Shown here piece by piece: positions 41,007 through 50,781 of a stretch of 64,000 bases of DNA (position 1 is the stretch's first letter; each line of letters opens with the position of its first letter). Location of the stretch: assembly GCF_000519045.1 (NCBI RefSeq), contig NZ_KI912532.1:1302001-1366000 (forward strand), given 5' to 3'. The stretch comes from Dechloromonas agitata is5. Lineage in GTDB: Bacteria; Pseudomonadota; Gammaproteobacteria; Burkholderiales; Rhodocyclaceae. A program made the position numbers and the translations under genes. The notes below the pieces were generated by a model. The model saw only the letters and a program-made list of their open reading frames with translations, made no database searches and had not been told where the DNA came from.

Positions 41007-41979
41007 AGTGATCGTATCCCTTGCGCGCGAAGCTGACCGGCTTGCTGTCCGGATCGTAGACCGTGACGTCGCCGGCCGGGCCAGCGACGATCTCGCCGAT
41101 GTGCCAGAGCGGCAGCTCCAGGCGGGCGGCGATCTGGGCGATGGTCAGGCTGAGCGGGCCGGGGGCGGTGAAACACAATTCGTAGTCATCACCGCCGGCC
41201 AACTGGCATTCGAGTGCGAAGCGGCGCAGGTCGGCATCGTAGCGTTCGCCGCTACCCGCCACGTCCCGCAGGTGCGGCAGTTGCACCAGTTGGATGGCGG
41301 CGGCGCAGTGGGAGCGTTCGCAGATATGGCCGAGGTCGGCCAGCAGGCCGTCCGAGACGTCGATGGCCGCCGTCGCGATGCCGAGCAGTGCCTGGCCGAG
41401 CGCAACGCGGGGGCGCGGTTTTTCCAGGGCGGCAACGCATAGGCGCGGCCAGGGTTCGGGTAATTTGACCCTGCCCTGGAGGTGGGCGAGGCCTAGCGCG
41501 GCCAGGCCAGGGCGGCCGGAAACCCAGATCTGGTCGCCGACTTGGGCGCGGTCGCGGCGCAGGGCCTGGCCGGGTTCGACTTCGCCCATGGCGGTGATGC
41601 AGACGTTGAGCGGCCCCTTGGTGGTGTCGCCGCCGATCACGTCGACGCCGTATTCTTTGGCGCAGGCGAAGAAGCCATCGGCAAAGGCAGCGATCCACGC
41701 TTCATCGACCGCCGGCAGGGCGCCGGCCAGCGTCACCCAGCGTGGTGTGGCGCCCATCGCGGCGAGGTCGGACAGGTTGACGGCGAGCGCTTTCCAGCCG
41801 AGGTTCTTCGGGTCGGTGTCGGGCAGGAAGTGGGTGCCGGCGACCAGCATGTCGGTGGTCACCGCCAGCTGCTTGCCCGGCGTCGGCTGAACCAGGGCGC
41901 AGTCATCACCCGGGCCGAGAACGGCCGATGGGGTAGGCCGGGCGAAGTACTTGTCGATCAGGGCAAACTCGCCGGCCAT
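40996..41979 (-). CDS. thiL: Thiamine-monophosphate kinase
   Basis: A 327-residue enzyme converting thiamine monophosphate to the diphosphate cofactor. Motifs: GPGDDCALV with metal-binding aspartates, AVTTDMLVAGTHF, NLSDLAAMGATPRW, GGDTTKGPL, DVSDGLLADLGH and LAGGDDYELCFTA. Normal length. The ATG at 41979 is five bases from the nusB stop. It is part of the ribB(A)-ribH-nusB-thiL-pgpA operon. Confidence 0.95.
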   Translation of the reverse strand: MAGEFALIDKYFARPTPSAVLGPGDDCALVQPTPGKQLAVTTDMLVAGTHFLPDTDPKNLGWKALAVNLSDLAAMGATPRWVTLAGALPAVDEAWIAAFADGFFACAKEYGVDVIGGDTTKGPLNVCITAMGEVEPGQALRRDRAQVGDQIWVSGRPGLAALGLAHLQGRVKLPEPWPRLCVAALEKPRPRVALGQALLGIATAAIDVSDGLLADLGHICERSHCAAAIQLVQLPHLRDVAGSGERYDADLRRFALECQLAGGDDYELCFTAPGPLSLTIAQIAARLELPLWHIGEIVAGPAGDVTVYDPDSKPVSFARKGYDHFAA

Positions 41980-41983
41980 CGGC

Positions 41984-42475
41984 TTATTTTTTGGCTTGCT
42001 TGCGGGCTGCGACTTCGTCCGGGCGCAGGATGGCTGCAACCTTGTCGAGCACGCCATTGACGTACTTGTGGCCGTCGGTGCCGCCGAAGGCCTTGGTCAA
42101 CTCGATGGCCTCGTTGATGATCACGCGGTAGGGGGTTTCGGGATGGTTCTGCATCTCGAAGGTGCCGAGCATCATCACGCAGGCTTCGACCGGCGACAGC
42201 TCGTTGAACGGGCGGTCGATGTGGGCGGCGATGCGCTCGGTCAGCGCGGCCTGCTGGCCAATCACGCCGCGCAGGGTGCCGACGAAGAACTCGCGATCGG
42301 CCTTGGCGAAGCCTTCCATTTCGGGGGCGTAGGCTTCGATGGCAGCCTCGTCGGCGCCGCCGACACGCCACTGGTAGAGGCCCTGTAGCACGAATTCGCG
42401 TGCCCGGCGGCGGGCCGATTTCGGCGGCGCCTTGACCTCTTGGGGATGCTCGCTGTCGCTCATGAAGGTAGTCAT
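41984..42475 (-). CDS. nusB: Transcription antitermination factor NusB
   Basis: A 163-residue NusB that binds boxA RNA with S10 (NusE) in rRNA antitermination. Motifs [17 protein letters not shown] at the N-terminus, [19 protein letters not shown], and the C-terminal [29 protein letters not shown]. The ATG at 42475 overlaps the ribH stop (ATGA); an ATG at 42463 is an alternative. The Lys/Ala-rich C-terminus is a modest extension. NusB is relevant to the boxA-like leader seen in the element at 13.77 kb. Confidence 0.95.
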   Translation of the reverse strand: MTTFMSDSEHPQEVKAPPKSARRRAREFVLQGLYQWRVGGADEAAIEAYAPEMEGFAKADREFFVGTLRGVIGQQAALTERIAAHIDRPFNELSPVEACVMMLGTFEMQNHPETPYRVIINEAIELTKAFGGTDGHKYVNGVLDKVAAILRPDEVAARKQAKK

Positions 42476-42945
42476 TGGTTCAGCGCCTTTTGCAGATTGG
42501 CCATTTCGACGGCAGCCTGGGCGCAATCGGCACCCTTCGGCTGCATGCGGACTTCGGCCTGTTCGTCGGTGTCGCAGGTCAGGATGCCGTTGGCGATGGG
42601 CACGCCGGTATCCAGCTGGACTTCCATGATGGCGCGGCAGGCGTCGTTGGACACTACTTCGAAGTGGTAGGTGTCGCCACGGATGACGGCGCCGAGGGCG
42701 ACCAGCGCATCGAAGCTGCCGCTCTGCGCCATGGTCTGCAGCACCAGCGGGGCTTCCAGGGCACCGGGAACGGTGGCGATGGTCATGTCGGCATCGGCGA
42801 CGCCGAGGCGCTTCAATTCGGCGATGCAGGAGGACAGCAGGCCTTCGCAGACCGGCAGGTTGAAGCGACACATCACGACGCCGACCTTGAGGCCGGCACC
42901 GTTCAGGTTGCTGTCGTATTCGAAAACGTTGTCGAAGCGAGACAT
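42472..42945 (-). CDS. ribH: 6,7-Dimethyl-8-ribityllumazine synthase
   Basis: A 157-residue lumazine synthase, penultimate enzyme of riboflavin synthesis; the family forms pentamers or 60-mers. Motifs [45 protein letters not shown] with the active-site His, and [16 protein letters not shown]. It lies between ribB(A) and nusB with a 3-base gap upstream and an ATGA overlap downstream. Confidence 0.96.
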   Translation of the reverse strand: MSRFDNVFEYDSNLNGAGLKVGVVMCRFNLPVCEGLLSSCIAELKRLGVADADMTIATVPGALEAPLVLQTMAQSGSFDALVALGAVIRGDTYHFEVVSNDACRAIMEVQLDTGVPIANGILTCDTDEQAEVRMQPKGADCAQAAVEMANLQKALNQ

Positions 42946-42948
42946 GAT

Positions 42949-44058
42949 TCAGAGCTCCGCAGGAGAGGAAACGAAGCCGGTGACTTCGAGGTCGAAGCCG
43001 GCCATGGAGGGCATCTTGCGCGGGCTGGAGAGCAGGCGCATCTTGGTGACGCCAAGGTCGCGCAGGATCTGGGCGCCGATGCCGTAGCTGCGCGGGTCCC
43101 ACTTGGCCGGGGCGCTCGGGGCGGTGCCGGTCAGGCGGGTGAGGATGGCCTCGCCGTCTTCCGGACGGTGCATCAGCACGATGACGCCGTGGCCGTGCTT
43201 GGCCAGCGCGGCTTGCGCCTGGTCGATCGAGAAGGCCTGGCGCTTGCTGGCCGGGTCGAGGAAGTCGAGAACCGAGAGCGGCTCATGGACGCGGACCAGC
43301 GTTTCGCCACCGGCCGGGATCGTGCCCTTGACCAGGGCCAGATGGGTGGCGCCGCTCGCCTGATCGACGAAAGCGTGCAGCGTGAATTCGCCGTGCGCGG
43401 TGTCGATGGTCTTGCTGGTGACGCGCTTGATCAGGGTTTCCGACGAGGCGCGGTAGTGGATCAGGTCGGCGATGGTACCGATCTTGATGCCGTGTTCCTT
43501 GGCGAACTCGATCAGCTCGGGCAGACGGGCCATCGTGCCGTCGTCGTTCATGATTTCGCAGATGACCGAGGCGGGCTCCAGGCCAGCCATGCCGGCCAGG
43601 TCGCAACCGGCTTCGGTGTGGCCGGCACGAACCAGCACGCCGCCTTCGCGGGCGGTGATCGGGAAAACGTGGCCGGGCTGCACGATGTCGTCGGCAACGG
43701 CGTTCTTGGCCACGGCCACCTGAATGGTCCGGGCGCGGTCGGCGGCGGAAATGCCGGTGGTGACGCCCTCGGCGGCTTCGATCGAGACGGTGAAGGCTGT
43801 GCCATAGACGGTGCCGTTGTTGCGTGCCATCTGGGTCAGGCCCAGGCGCTTGCAGCGTTCGGCGGTCAGGGTCAGGCAGATCAGGCCACGGCCGTACTTG
43901 GCCATGAAATTGATGGCTTCCGGCGTGATGTGTTCGGCGGCCATGACGAGGTCGCCCTCGTTTTCGCGGTCTTCTTCATCGACCAGCACGACCATGCGGC
44001 CGGCTTTGAGTTCGGCGACGATTTCGGCGGTGCTGGCAATGGCGGGATGGGGGGGCAT
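42949..44058 (-). CDS. ribB: DHBP synthase fused to a degenerate GTP cyclohydrolase II domain
   Basis: A 369-residue protein. Residues 1-200 are a complete 3,4-dihydroxy-2-butanone 4-phosphate synthase ([40 protein letters not shown]). The second half has the GTP cyclohydrolase II fold, but the zinc-cysteine segment (normally RVHSECLTGD...CDCG) reads [13 protein letters not shown] with no cysteines, so cyclohydrolase activity is not expected. Many betaproteobacteria carry this RibB-RibX-like fusion and use a separate RibA. ATG at 44058; an upstream TTG is possible. First gene of the operon. No FMN riboswitch is visible upstream. Confidence 0.9.
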   Translation of the reverse strand: MPPHPAIASTAEIVAELKAGRMVVLVDEEDRENEGDLVMAAEHITPEAINFMAKYGRGLICLTLTAERCKRLGLTQMARNNGTVYGTAFTVSIEAAEGVTTGISAADRARTIQVAVAKNAVADDIVQPGHVFPITAREGGVLVRAGHTEAGCDLAGMAGLEPASVICEIMNDDGTMARLPELIEFAKEHGIKIGTIADLIHYRASSETLIKRVTSKTIDTAHGEFTLHAFVDQASGATHLALVKGTIPAGGETLVRVHEPLSVLDFLDPASKRQAFSIDQAQAALAKHGHGVIVLMHRPEDGEAILTRLTGTAPSAPAKWDPRSYGIGAQILRDLGVTKMRLLSSPRKMPSMAGFDLEVTGFVSSPAEL

Positions 44059-44145
44059 GGGGGTGTCCGGGAACAGCAAAGGGGGTGCTATTTTCGCAGA
44101 AACAGCGCGTTAGCACATGACTTTAGTGACCGTGGAGCGTGTCCG

Positions 44146-44706
44146 CTAGGGTAGGTAGGCCTCGACCTGGATACGCAGCCGTACCTCGTCGCCAATGAAA
44201 GGCAGGCCATTGTTCAAGCCGAAATCAGAACGTTTCAGGCTGGCCACGGCATCCGCCCCGCAGCCGCGTTTGCGGTTGGCCAGATTGAGTCCGCACTTGA
44301 AGCGCGTCACCTCGAGGCGCAGCGGTCGCATTGCGCCGCGCATGACGAGGGTGCCGTCGACGGCGCTCAGTGTGTCGTCGCGGAAGATGAGCTTGTCGCT
44401 GCGGAACAGGATGTCGGGGAAAGACTGGGTGTCAAACCACGCGTCGCCGCGCAGCACGTCGTCGCGCAGGGCGAACCCGGTATCGAGCGAGGTAGCATCG
44501 ATACGGATATCGATCCGCCCGCTTTGCTGCACGGGGTCGAATTCGATGCTGCCGCTGCTCCGGTTGAACTGGCCGCGCTGGGTCGAAAAGCCGAGGTGAT
44601 CGATTTCGAAGCTGGCGTAGGTGTGTGTCGGGTCGATGACGTATTCGGTGGCCTGGACGCTGGGCAGCGTGAAGGCCAGCAGCGGGGCAATCAGCAAACG
44701 GAACAT
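44146..44706 (-). CDS. YceI family periplasmic protein
   Basis: A 186-residue protein: signal peptide (MFRLLIAPLLAFTLPSVQA), then a YceI lipocalin-like beta-barrel (YVIDPTHTYASFEIDHLGFS, GSIEFDPVQQSGRIDIRID, FPDILFRSDKL, VDGTLVMRGAMRPLRLEV). The family binds polyisoprenoid lipids in its barrel. A Cys pair (FKCGLNLANRKRGCGAD) may form a disulfide. Divergent from the aminopropyltransferase gene across 83 bases. Confidence 0.9.
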   Translation of the reverse strand: MFRLLIAPLLAFTLPSVQATEYVIDPTHTYASFEIDHLGFSTQRGQFNRSSGSIEFDPVQQSGRIDIRIDATSLDTGFALRDDVLRGDAWFDTQSFPDILFRSDKLIFRDDTLSAVDGTLVMRGAMRPLRLEVTRFKCGLNLANRKRGCGADAVASLKRSDFGLNNGLPFIGDEVRLRIQVEAYLP

Positions 44707-44789
44707 GGCGGGAGGCACGGTGGGACGATGCCGTTCGGACAACATGGCCACTGGGCCGTTCCCCGTATTTCGGGGTAGCATCGCTGCCC

Positions 44790-46289
44790 ATGCGTCATGC
44801 CCTCCTCTTTTCCGTCTTTGTCATCGCCTCCTGCGGCCTGGCTTACGAATTGATCGCCGGGGCGTTGTCGTCCTACCTGCTGGGCGATTCGGTGATGCAG
44901 TTCTCGACGGTGATCGGCACCTACCTGTTCGCGATGGGCGCCGGGTCGTGGTTGTCGAAATACATCACGCGCGACCTGATTGGTCGTTTTATCCAGATCG
45001 AACTGATGGTTGGTCTGCTCGGTGGCTTTTCGGCAGTCGGCCTGTTCATGGTTTTTATCTGGTTGTCGGCGCCATTCAAGCTGGTGCTCTATCTGGTGGT
45101 GTTCGGGGTTGGCGTGCTGGTCGGCCTGGAGATCCCGCTCGTCATGCGCATCCTGAAGCGCGAACTGGCCTTCAAGGATCTGGTGTCGCAAGTGCTCACG
45201 TTCGACTATCTCGGCGCACTGGCCGTCTCCATTCTCTTCCCGCTGATCCTGGCGCCGTATCTTGGCATGGTGCGCACCGGCCTGTTGTTCGGCCTGCTGA
45301 ATGTGGCGGTCGCGCTGTGGGCGGTACATTTGTTCCGCGAACAACTGCCGGCCCGGCGCAGCCTGTTGCTGCAAAGCTGGACCGTCTTCGGGGTGCTCAC
45401 CGCTGGTTTTGCCGGAGCCGGACAACTGACGAGCCTGGCCGAAACGCATCTCTATGCGGACGAGATCGTTCATGCCGAAAGCACACCTTACCAGCGCATT
45501 GTCGTCACCCGCTGGCGTGACGATCTGCGCCTGTTCCTCAACGGCAACCTGCAGTTTTCATCGCACGACGAATACCGCTACCACGAAGCCCTGGTGCACC
45601 CTGGCCTGGCTGCGCTACCGGGCGCCCAGCGTGTGCTGGTGCTGGGCGGCGGCGATGGACTGGCGGTCCGGGAAATCCTCAAGTACCCACAGGTTGAGTC
45701 GATCACGCTGGTCGATCTTGATCCGGCGATGACGAATCTGTTCTCGACGGCGCCGGCCCTGGTCGCGTTGAACCAGGGGGCGCTCGGCTCGGAACGGGTC
45801 AAGGTGGTCAATGCCGATGCGCTGCAATGGCTGGAGGAAAGCCGGGACTATTTCGATTTCATCGTCATCGACTTTCCCGATCCCTCCAACTTTGCACTGG
45901 GCAAGTTGTACAGCGCGGCGTTCTACCGTCTGATCGAAAAGCGGCTATCGGCCAACGGCCTGCTCGTCGTGCAATCGACCTCGCCGCTCTACGCCCGGCA
46001 ATCGTTCTGGTGCGTCGTGACGACGCTGGAGAGTGTCGGCTTCAAGACGGCGCCCTACCATGCGCAGGTGCCGTCCTTCGGCGAATGGGGCTACATCATC
46101 GCCGGCCGGCAGGCGTTCACGCCGGCCACCATCGATGCGACGAAAACCCGCTACCTGACGCCGGAAACGCTTCCCGGGCTGTTCGCCTTCCCGGCCGACA
46201 TGGGACGCATACCGGCCGAGATCAATCAGCTCAACAACCAGGTGCTGGTGCGCTATTTCGAAAGCGAATGGCGCAAGGTCATTCGCTAG
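44790..46289 (+). CDS. Membrane-anchored polyamine aminopropyltransferase (spermidine synthase-like)
   Basis: A 499-residue protein. The N-terminal 200 residues hold about six to seven membrane helices (with IGTYLFAMGAGSWLSKYITR between). The C-terminal domain (about 225-490) is a Rossmann spermidine-synthase fold: RLFLNGNLQFSSHDEYRYHE, VLVLGGGDGLAVREILKYP, LVDLDPAM, VIDFPDPSNFALGKLYS and FGEWGYIIAG. It should transfer aminopropyl groups from decarboxylated AdoMet, or act on a related substrate at the membrane. Members often sit with DUF350/DUF4178 genes elsewhere (from memory); here those lie 13 kb away. Confidence 0.88.
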   Translation: MRHALLFSVFVIASCGLAYELIAGALSSYLLGDSVMQFSTVIGTYLFAMGAGSWLSKYITRDLIGRFIQIELMVGLLGGFSAVGLFMVFIWLSAPFKLVLYLVVFGVGVLVGLEIPLVMRILKRELAFKDLVSQVLTFDYLGALAVSILFPLILAPYLGMVRTGLLFGLLNVAVALWAVHLFREQLPARRSLLLQSWTVFGVLTAGFAGAGQLTSLAETHLYADEIVHAESTPYQRIVVTRWRDDLRLFLNGNLQFSSHDEYRYHEALVHPGLAALPGAQRVLVLGGGDGLAVREILKYPQVESITLVDLDPAMTNLFSTAPALVALNQGALGSERVKVVNADALQWLEESRDYFDFIVIDFPDPSNFALGKLYSAAFYRLIEKRLSANGLLVVQSTSPLYARQSFWCVVTTLESVGFKTAPYHAQVPSFGEWGYIIAGRQAFTPATIDATKTRYLTPETLPGLFAFPADMGRIPAEINQLNNQVLVRYFESEWRKVIR

Positions 46290-46302
46290 CGCCCCCGGGG
46301 CG

Positions 46303-47394
46303 TCAGACGTTGAACAGGAAGTTCAGCACGTCGCCATCCTTGACGACATATTCCTTGCCTTCGGCGCGCATCTTGCCGGCTTCCTTGGCGCCCGCCTCGC
46401 CCTTGTAGGCGATGAAGTCGTCGAAGGCGATGGTCTGGGCGCGGATGAAGCCGCGTTCGAAGTCGGTGTGGATGACGCCAGCTGCCTGCGGGGCGGTGTC
46501 ACCGGCATGGATGGTCCAGGCGCGCACTTCCTTGACGCCGGCCGTGAAGTAGGTCTGCAGGCCGAGCAGCTTGTAGCCAGCGCGGATCAGGCGGTCGAGG
46601 CCGGCTTCATGCAGGCCCATCGACTCCAGGAAGTCCAGCTTGTCGGCCTCGTCGAGGTCGGCGATCTCGGCTTCGATCGAGGCGCACAGCGCGACGACTT
46701 GCGAGCCTTCCTCGGCGGCGTGGGCTTCGACCTTGGCGAGCAGCGGGTTGTCGGTGAAGCCGTCTTCGGCCACGTTGGCCGCGTAGAGCACCGGCTTGGC
46801 GGTGATCAGGCAGAAGGGCTTGAGGCTGGCCCATTCCTCCTTGGACAGGTCGAGGCCGCGTACGGCCTTGCCCTGGTCAAGCTGGGCAAAGCACTTTTCC
46901 AGCACAGCGACCAGGATCTTGGCTTCCTTATCACCTGAGTTGGCGGGGCGCTTGTAGCGGTTGAGGGCCTTTTCGACCGTCGCCATGTCGGCCAGCGCCA
47001 GTTCGGTGTCGATGACCTCGATGTCGCGGATCGGGTCGACGCTACCGGAAACGTGGATCACGTTCGGATCATCGAAGCAGCGGACGACATGCACGATGGC
47101 ATCGGTTTCGCGGATGTTGGCCAGGAACTGGTTGCCCAGGCCTTCGCCCTTCGAGGCGCCGGCGACCAGGCCGGCGATGTCGACGAATTCGACGATGGCC
47201 GGCTGGATGCGCTGCGGCTTGACGATCTCGGACAACTGGGCGAGGCGCGGATCGGGGACCTCGACGATGCCGACGTTCGGTTCGATGGTGCAGAAGGGGT
47301 AGTTGGCCGCTTCGATGCCCGCCTTGGTCAGGGCATTGAACAGGGTGGATTTGCCGACGTTGGGCAGGCCGACGATACCGCATTTCAGGGACAT
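46303..47394 (-). CDS. ychF: Obg-family redox-regulated ATPase YchF
   Basis: A 363-residue YchF/OLA1 protein. P-loop [15 protein letters not shown] (residues 8-22), switch [22 protein letters not shown], a coiled-coil insertion in the middle, and a C-terminal TGS domain ([20 protein letters not shown]). YchF binds ATP rather than GTP and associates with ribosomes and stress control. It follows pth, as in many Proteobacteria, and converges on the aminopropyltransferase gene. Confidence 0.96.
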   Translation of the reverse strand: MSLKCGIVGLPNVGKSTLFNALTKAGIEAANYPFCTIEPNVGIVEVPDPRLAQLSEIVKPQRIQPAIVEFVDIAGLVAGASKGEGLGNQFLANIRETDAIVHVVRCFDDPNVIHVSGSVDPIRDIEVIDTELALADMATVEKALNRYKRPANSGDKEAKILVAVLEKCFAQLDQGKAVRGLDLSKEEWASLKPFCLITAKPVLYAANVAEDGFTDNPLLAKVEAHAAEEGSQVVALCASIEAEIADLDEADKLDFLESMGLHEAGLDRLIRAGYKLLGLQTYFTAGVKEVRAWTIHAGDTAPQAAGVIHTDFERGFIRAQTIAFDDFIAYKGEAGAKEAGKMRAEGKEYVVKDGDVLNFLFNV

Positions 47395-47417
47395 GGTTTT
47401 TCCTTTGGAATGACCGA

Positions 47418-47996
47418 TTAGACGGCTTTGCCGTGCAGGTGTCTTTGGGCGCCGGCGTAGTCGCCGGCTGAGAGTTGGGGCCAGGTGTGCAGGCAGCGGG
47501 CCAGGGCGTGCTCGATGTCCGGTAGTTCTTCCTTGCGCGGTTGGTGCAGCACGAAGTCGGCCACCGGTTGCGCCAGGCCGAGGGTGCGCGGGTGGCCGAT
47601 GCCGATGCGCAGGCGCCAGAAGTCCGGGGTGCCGAGCTTGGCCTGGATGTCTTTCAGGCCGTTATGGCCGCCATTGCCGCCACCCTGTTTGAGGCGGATG
47701 CCGCCGGGCGGCAGGTCGAGGTCGTCATGGATGACCAGCACCTCGGCCGGGGTGATCTTGTAGAAATGAGCCAGCGCCGCGACCGCCTGGCCGGAGCGGT
47801 TCATGTAGGTGGTCGGTTGCAGCAGCCAGACGTCGCCTTCACGACCGGCCTTGCCGAAAAACTTGCCCTGCGGGGCGAGCGAAACCCTCAGCTTGTCGGC
47901 CAGTTGGTCGACGAACCAGAACCCGACGTTGTGGCGGGTGGCTTCGTATTCCGGCCCGGGGTTGCCGAGGCCGACGATGAGGCGGGGAGCGGTCAT
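47418..47996 (-). CDS. pth: Peptidyl-tRNA hydrolase
   Basis: A 192-residue Pth that recycles tRNA from prematurely released peptidyl-tRNA. Motifs [20 protein letters not shown] with the catalytic His (about 22), [14 protein letters not shown] with the conserved Asn, [20 protein letters not shown] and GHNGLKDI. It lies between rplY and ychF. Confidence 0.96.
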   Translation of the reverse strand: MTAPRLIVGLGNPGPEYEATRHNVGFWFVDQLADKLRVSLAPQGKFFGKAGREGDVWLLQPTTYMNRSGQAVAALAHFYKITPAEVLVIHDDLDLPPGGIRLKQGGGNGGHNGLKDIQAKLGTPDFWRLRIGIGHPRTLGLAQPVADFVLHQPRKEELPDIEHALARCLHTWPQLSAGDYAGAQRHLHGKAV

Positions 47997-48065
47997 GCGT
48001 GCAGTCGTGAAAAGGCCGCCGGGGCGTTATGCCTGCGGCGGCCAGAGTATAGCGGAGCGCGCGGA

Positions 48066-48668
48066 TTACTCGGCGGCAGCTTCGCCTTCGGCAGCCTGGG
48101 CGCCGCCCTTGCCGACGATGCTGACCACGATCGGGTCTTCGTCGCCGTGCTTGACCAGGGCAACACCGGCCGGCAGCTTGACCTGGGAGGCGTGGATGTT
48201 GTCACCGACGTTCAGGGCGCCGAGGTCGACTTCGATGAACTCCGGCAGATCCTTGGCCAGGCAGTGGATGTCCAGTTCGGTGGTGACGTGGTTCACCAGG
48301 CCGCCATTCAGCTTGACGCCCGGGCCGGCTTCTTCGTTGACGAAGTGCAGCGGCACCTTGATATGCAATTCGTGGGTGGCATCGACGCGCTGGAAATCGA
48401 CGTGCAGGATCAGTTGCTTGTAGGCGTGCGTCTGGTAGTCGCGCAGCAGGACTTGTTCTTTCTTGCCATCGATGACCAGGTTGATGATCGAAGAGTAGAA
48501 GGCTTCCTTCTTCATCTTCAGCAGCAGGTCGTTGTGGTTGGTTTCGATGGCGACCGGAGCGGCCTCACCACCGTAAACGATGCCAGGCACCGTGCCGGCG
48601 CGACGCAGGCGGCGGCTCGCACCCGTTCCCTGCAACGAACGCGCATTGGCGATAACTTCGAATTGCAT
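48066..48668 (-). CDS. rplY: 50S ribosomal protein L25 / CTC family
   Basis: A 200-residue L25 of the long CTC/TL5 type that binds 5S rRNA. The N-terminal L25 domain ([20 protein letters not shown], then [23 protein letters not shown]) is followed by a CTC beta-domain and an acidic Ala-rich tail ([11 protein letters not shown]). It lies between prs and pth, the usual betaproteobacterial position. Confidence 0.95.
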   Translation of the reverse strand: MQFEVIANARSLQGTGASRRLRRAGTVPGIVYGGEAAPVAIETNHNDLLLKMKKEAFYSSIINLVIDGKKEQVLLRDYQTHAYKQLILHVDFQRVDATHELHIKVPLHFVNEEAGPGVKLNGGLVNHVTTELDIHCLAKDLPEFIEVDLGALNVGDNIHASQVKLPAGVALVKHGDEDPIVVSIVGKGGAQAAEGEAAAE

Positions 48669-48724
48669 GTTGATACTCCAGAGTGTTTCCCGGTCCGCGA
48701 CCAGAGCGGGAAGGTTTAAAAAAC

Positions 48725-49675
48725 TTAATCGATGAACAGCGACGACACGGAGTCGTCGTTGCTGATGCGGCGAATGGTTTCGGCCATGATCTCGGCGACC
48801 GACAACTGGCGGATGCGCGGCGAAGCGGCGGCATCGTCGCGCAGCGGAATGGTGTCGGTAACAACCAGGGCGTCGAGGTCGGACGAATTGACGCGCTCGA
48901 CGGCCGGGCCGGACAGCACCGGGTGGGTGCAGTAGGCGACGACCTTCTTGGCACCGTTGGCCTTGAGGGCCGTGGCGGCCTTACACAGCGTGCCGGCGGT
49001 GTCGACCATGTCGTCCATGATGATGCAGGTGCGGCCATCGACCTCGCCGATGATGTTCATCACTTCGGAGACGTTGGCCTTCGGGCGGCGCTTGTCGATG
49101 ATCGCCAGGTCGCATTCGAGGCGCTTGGCCAGCGAGCGGGCGCGGACGACACCGCCGTGATCCGGCGAGACGACCAGCGGGTTTTCGTAATTCTGCTTAC
49201 GGATGTCGTCGAGCAGGATGGGCAGAGCGTAGATGTTATCGACCGGAATGTCGAAGAAGCCCTGGATCTGTTCGGCGTGCAGGTCCATGGTCAGCACGCG
49301 GTCGACGCCGGAGGCGACGAGCATGTTGGCGACCAGCTTGGCGGCGATGGGCACGCGCGAAGAGCGCGAACGACGGTCCTGGCGGGCGTAGCCGAAATAC
49401 GGGATGGCAGCGGTGATGCGACCGGCCGAGGCGCGCTTCAGGGCGTCGACCATGACCAGCATTTCCATCAGGTTGTCGTTGGTCGGGGCGCAGGTGGATT
49501 GCAGTACGAAGATATCGCGACCGCGAACATGTTCCTGCAGTTCGACGGAAACTTCGCCATCCGAGAAGCGGCCGACATTGGCGCGACCCAGGTCGACGTT
49601 GAGCTGTTGAGCGACATCGGCGGCCAGCTTCGGGTTGGCGTTGCCGGTGAAGACCATCAGGCTGTTGTAAGCCAT
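48725..49675 (-). CDS. prs: Ribose-phosphate pyrophosphokinase
   Basis: A 316-residue PRPP synthase for nucleotide, His and Trp synthesis. Motifs [40 protein letters not shown], the flexible ATP loop [48 protein letters not shown] and the PRPP-binding [13 protein letters not shown]. The ATG at 49675 is nine bases from GGAGG. A tRNA-Gln gene lies immediately upstream and is probably co-transcribed. Confidence 0.96.
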   Translation of the reverse strand: MAYNSLMVFTGNANPKLAADVAQQLNVDLGRANVGRFSDGEVSVELQEHVRGRDIFVLQSTCAPTNDNLMEMLVMVDALKRASAGRITAAIPYFGYARQDRRSRSSRVPIAAKLVANMLVASGVDRVLTMDLHAEQIQGFFDIPVDNIYALPILLDDIRKQNYENPLVVSPDHGGVVRARSLAKRLECDLAIIDKRRPKANVSEVMNIIGEVDGRTCIIMDDMVDTAGTLCKAATALKANGAKKVVAYCTHPVLSGPAVERVNSSDLDALVVTDTIPLRDDAAASPRIRQLSVAEIMAETIRRISNDDSVSSLFID

Positions 49676-49765
49676 TTCCACATTCCTCCGGACTATTTGC
49701 ATGCGCACTGCATTCGCCCGCCACAATGAAAATCGGGCAGGCTTGTGACCTGCCCGAAGGAAGCT

Positions 49766-49842
49766 TGGCTGAGGAGGAAGGATTCGAACCTTCGAATGCC
49801 GGAATCAAAATCCGGTGCCTTGACCAACTTGGCGACTCCCCA
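49766..49842 (-). tRNA. tRNA-Gln (anticodon TTG)
   Basis: 77 bases on the minus strand with encoded CCA. Acceptor TGGGGAG / CTCCTCA (one G-U pair), anticodon loop TTTTGAT with anticodon TTG (reads CAA), T-arm GGTTCGAATCC. Located between ispE and prs. Confidence 0.97.
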
Positions 49843-49882
49843 GCGGGTTGCTCGAACGGGTTCGCGTTCAAGCGAGGCGCGA

Positions 49883-49888
49883 ATAATA
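49883..49888 (-). promoter_or_regulatory. -10 box candidate for tRNA-Gln
   Basis: TATTAT on the minus strand, about 40 bases upstream of the tRNA 5' end and inside the ispE-tRNA gap. No good -35 at standard spacing. Confidence 0.35.
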
Positions 49889-49917
49889 CAGGAGGCGATT
49901 GCGAAAATCCAGCCCTT

Positions 49918-50781
49918 TTACTGAATTTTTGCGAGCGGATGTTCTGCCAGGCCGTCGGCGACCCAGCCGCGCAGGCTTGCCGGCAAGTGCGCCAGGGCAG
50001 CTTCGGCCGCGCGGCGCTCGGCAAACCCGGCGAAAACACAGGCGCCGGAGCCGGTCATCATGGCCTGCGGGGCCTGTGTCTTCAGCCAGGCCAATGCTGC
50101 GGCGACGGCTGGAAATTTGGCAGAGGCCACGGTTTCCAGATCGTTGTGACCGTCGCCGTGTTGCCATTCCCCCGGACGGATAGCCGGGGTGTCGCGCTTC
50201 AGTTCGGGTGCGCCGAAGATGGCGGCGGTGGGGACATGGGCTTCGGGTTGGAGGACCAGATAGCTTTCCGCCGGCAGGTCGACATCGGTGAAGGCTTCGC
50301 CAATGCCTTCGGCGAAGGTGTTGCGGCCATGCACGAAGACTGGCACGTCGGCACCCAGCGTCAGGCCGAGCCGTTCCAGCTCGGTTCGGCTGAGGCCGGT
50401 CTGCCACAGGTGGTTGAGGGCGAGCAGCACGGTGGCGGCATCGGACGAGCCGCCCCCCAGGCCACCGCCCATCGGCAGGTGCTTGGTGAGGTGAATCGTT
50501 GCGCCTTGGCGGCAGCCGGTAGCCTGTTGCAGCAGGCGGGCGGCGCACACGGTCAGGTCGCTGTCGGCTGGCACGCCGGGAATGGGTGTGGCGAGCACGA
50601 TGTGGCTGTCTTGGCGCGGTGCGAAATGCAGGGTATCGGCGCGGTCGATGAAGCGAAAGACCGTTTGTAGCAGGTGATAGCCATCGGGCCGGCGGCCGAC
50701 GACGTGCAGGAAGAGGTTGAGCTTGGCCGGGGCGGGCCAGGAGCTGTCCCAGGTCCAGCGGGTCACGGGTGTTCCTTCCAT
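49918..50781 (-). CDS. ispE: 4-Diphosphocytidyl-2-C-methyl-D-erythritol kinase
   Basis: A 287-residue GHMP kinase of the non-mevalonate isoprenoid pathway. Motifs [20 protein letters not shown], the ATP-binding [31 protein letters not shown] and the C-terminal [12 protein letters not shown]. The ATG at 50781 lies 19 bases inside the lolB 3' end; a GTG at 50766 would shorten it by five residues. The lolB-ispE-tRNA-prs order is typical of betaproteobacteria. Confidence 0.95.
   Translation of the reverse strand: MEGTPVTRWTWDSSWPAPAKLNLFLHVVGRRPDGYHLLQTVFRFIDRADTLHFAPRQDSHIVLATPIPGVPADSDLTVCAARLLQQATGCRQGATIHLTKHLPMGGGLGGGSSDAATVLLALNHLWQTGLSRTELERLGLTLGADVPVFVHGRNTFAEGIGEAFTDVDLPAESYLVLQPEAHVPTAAIFGAPELKRDTPAIRPGEWQHGDGHNDLETVASAKFPAVAAALAWLKTQAPQAMMTGSGACVFAGFAERRAAEAALAHLPASLRGWVADGLAEHPLAKIQ

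Noticed and set aside
44059-44145. FMN riboswitch upstream of ribB
   Set aside because: Only 87 bases are available and none of the conserved RFN-element blocks are seen.
42475-44154. 559-codon plus-strand frame across ribH and ribB
   Set aside because: Antisense to two clear riboflavin genes; Gly/Asp/His-rich, no domain.
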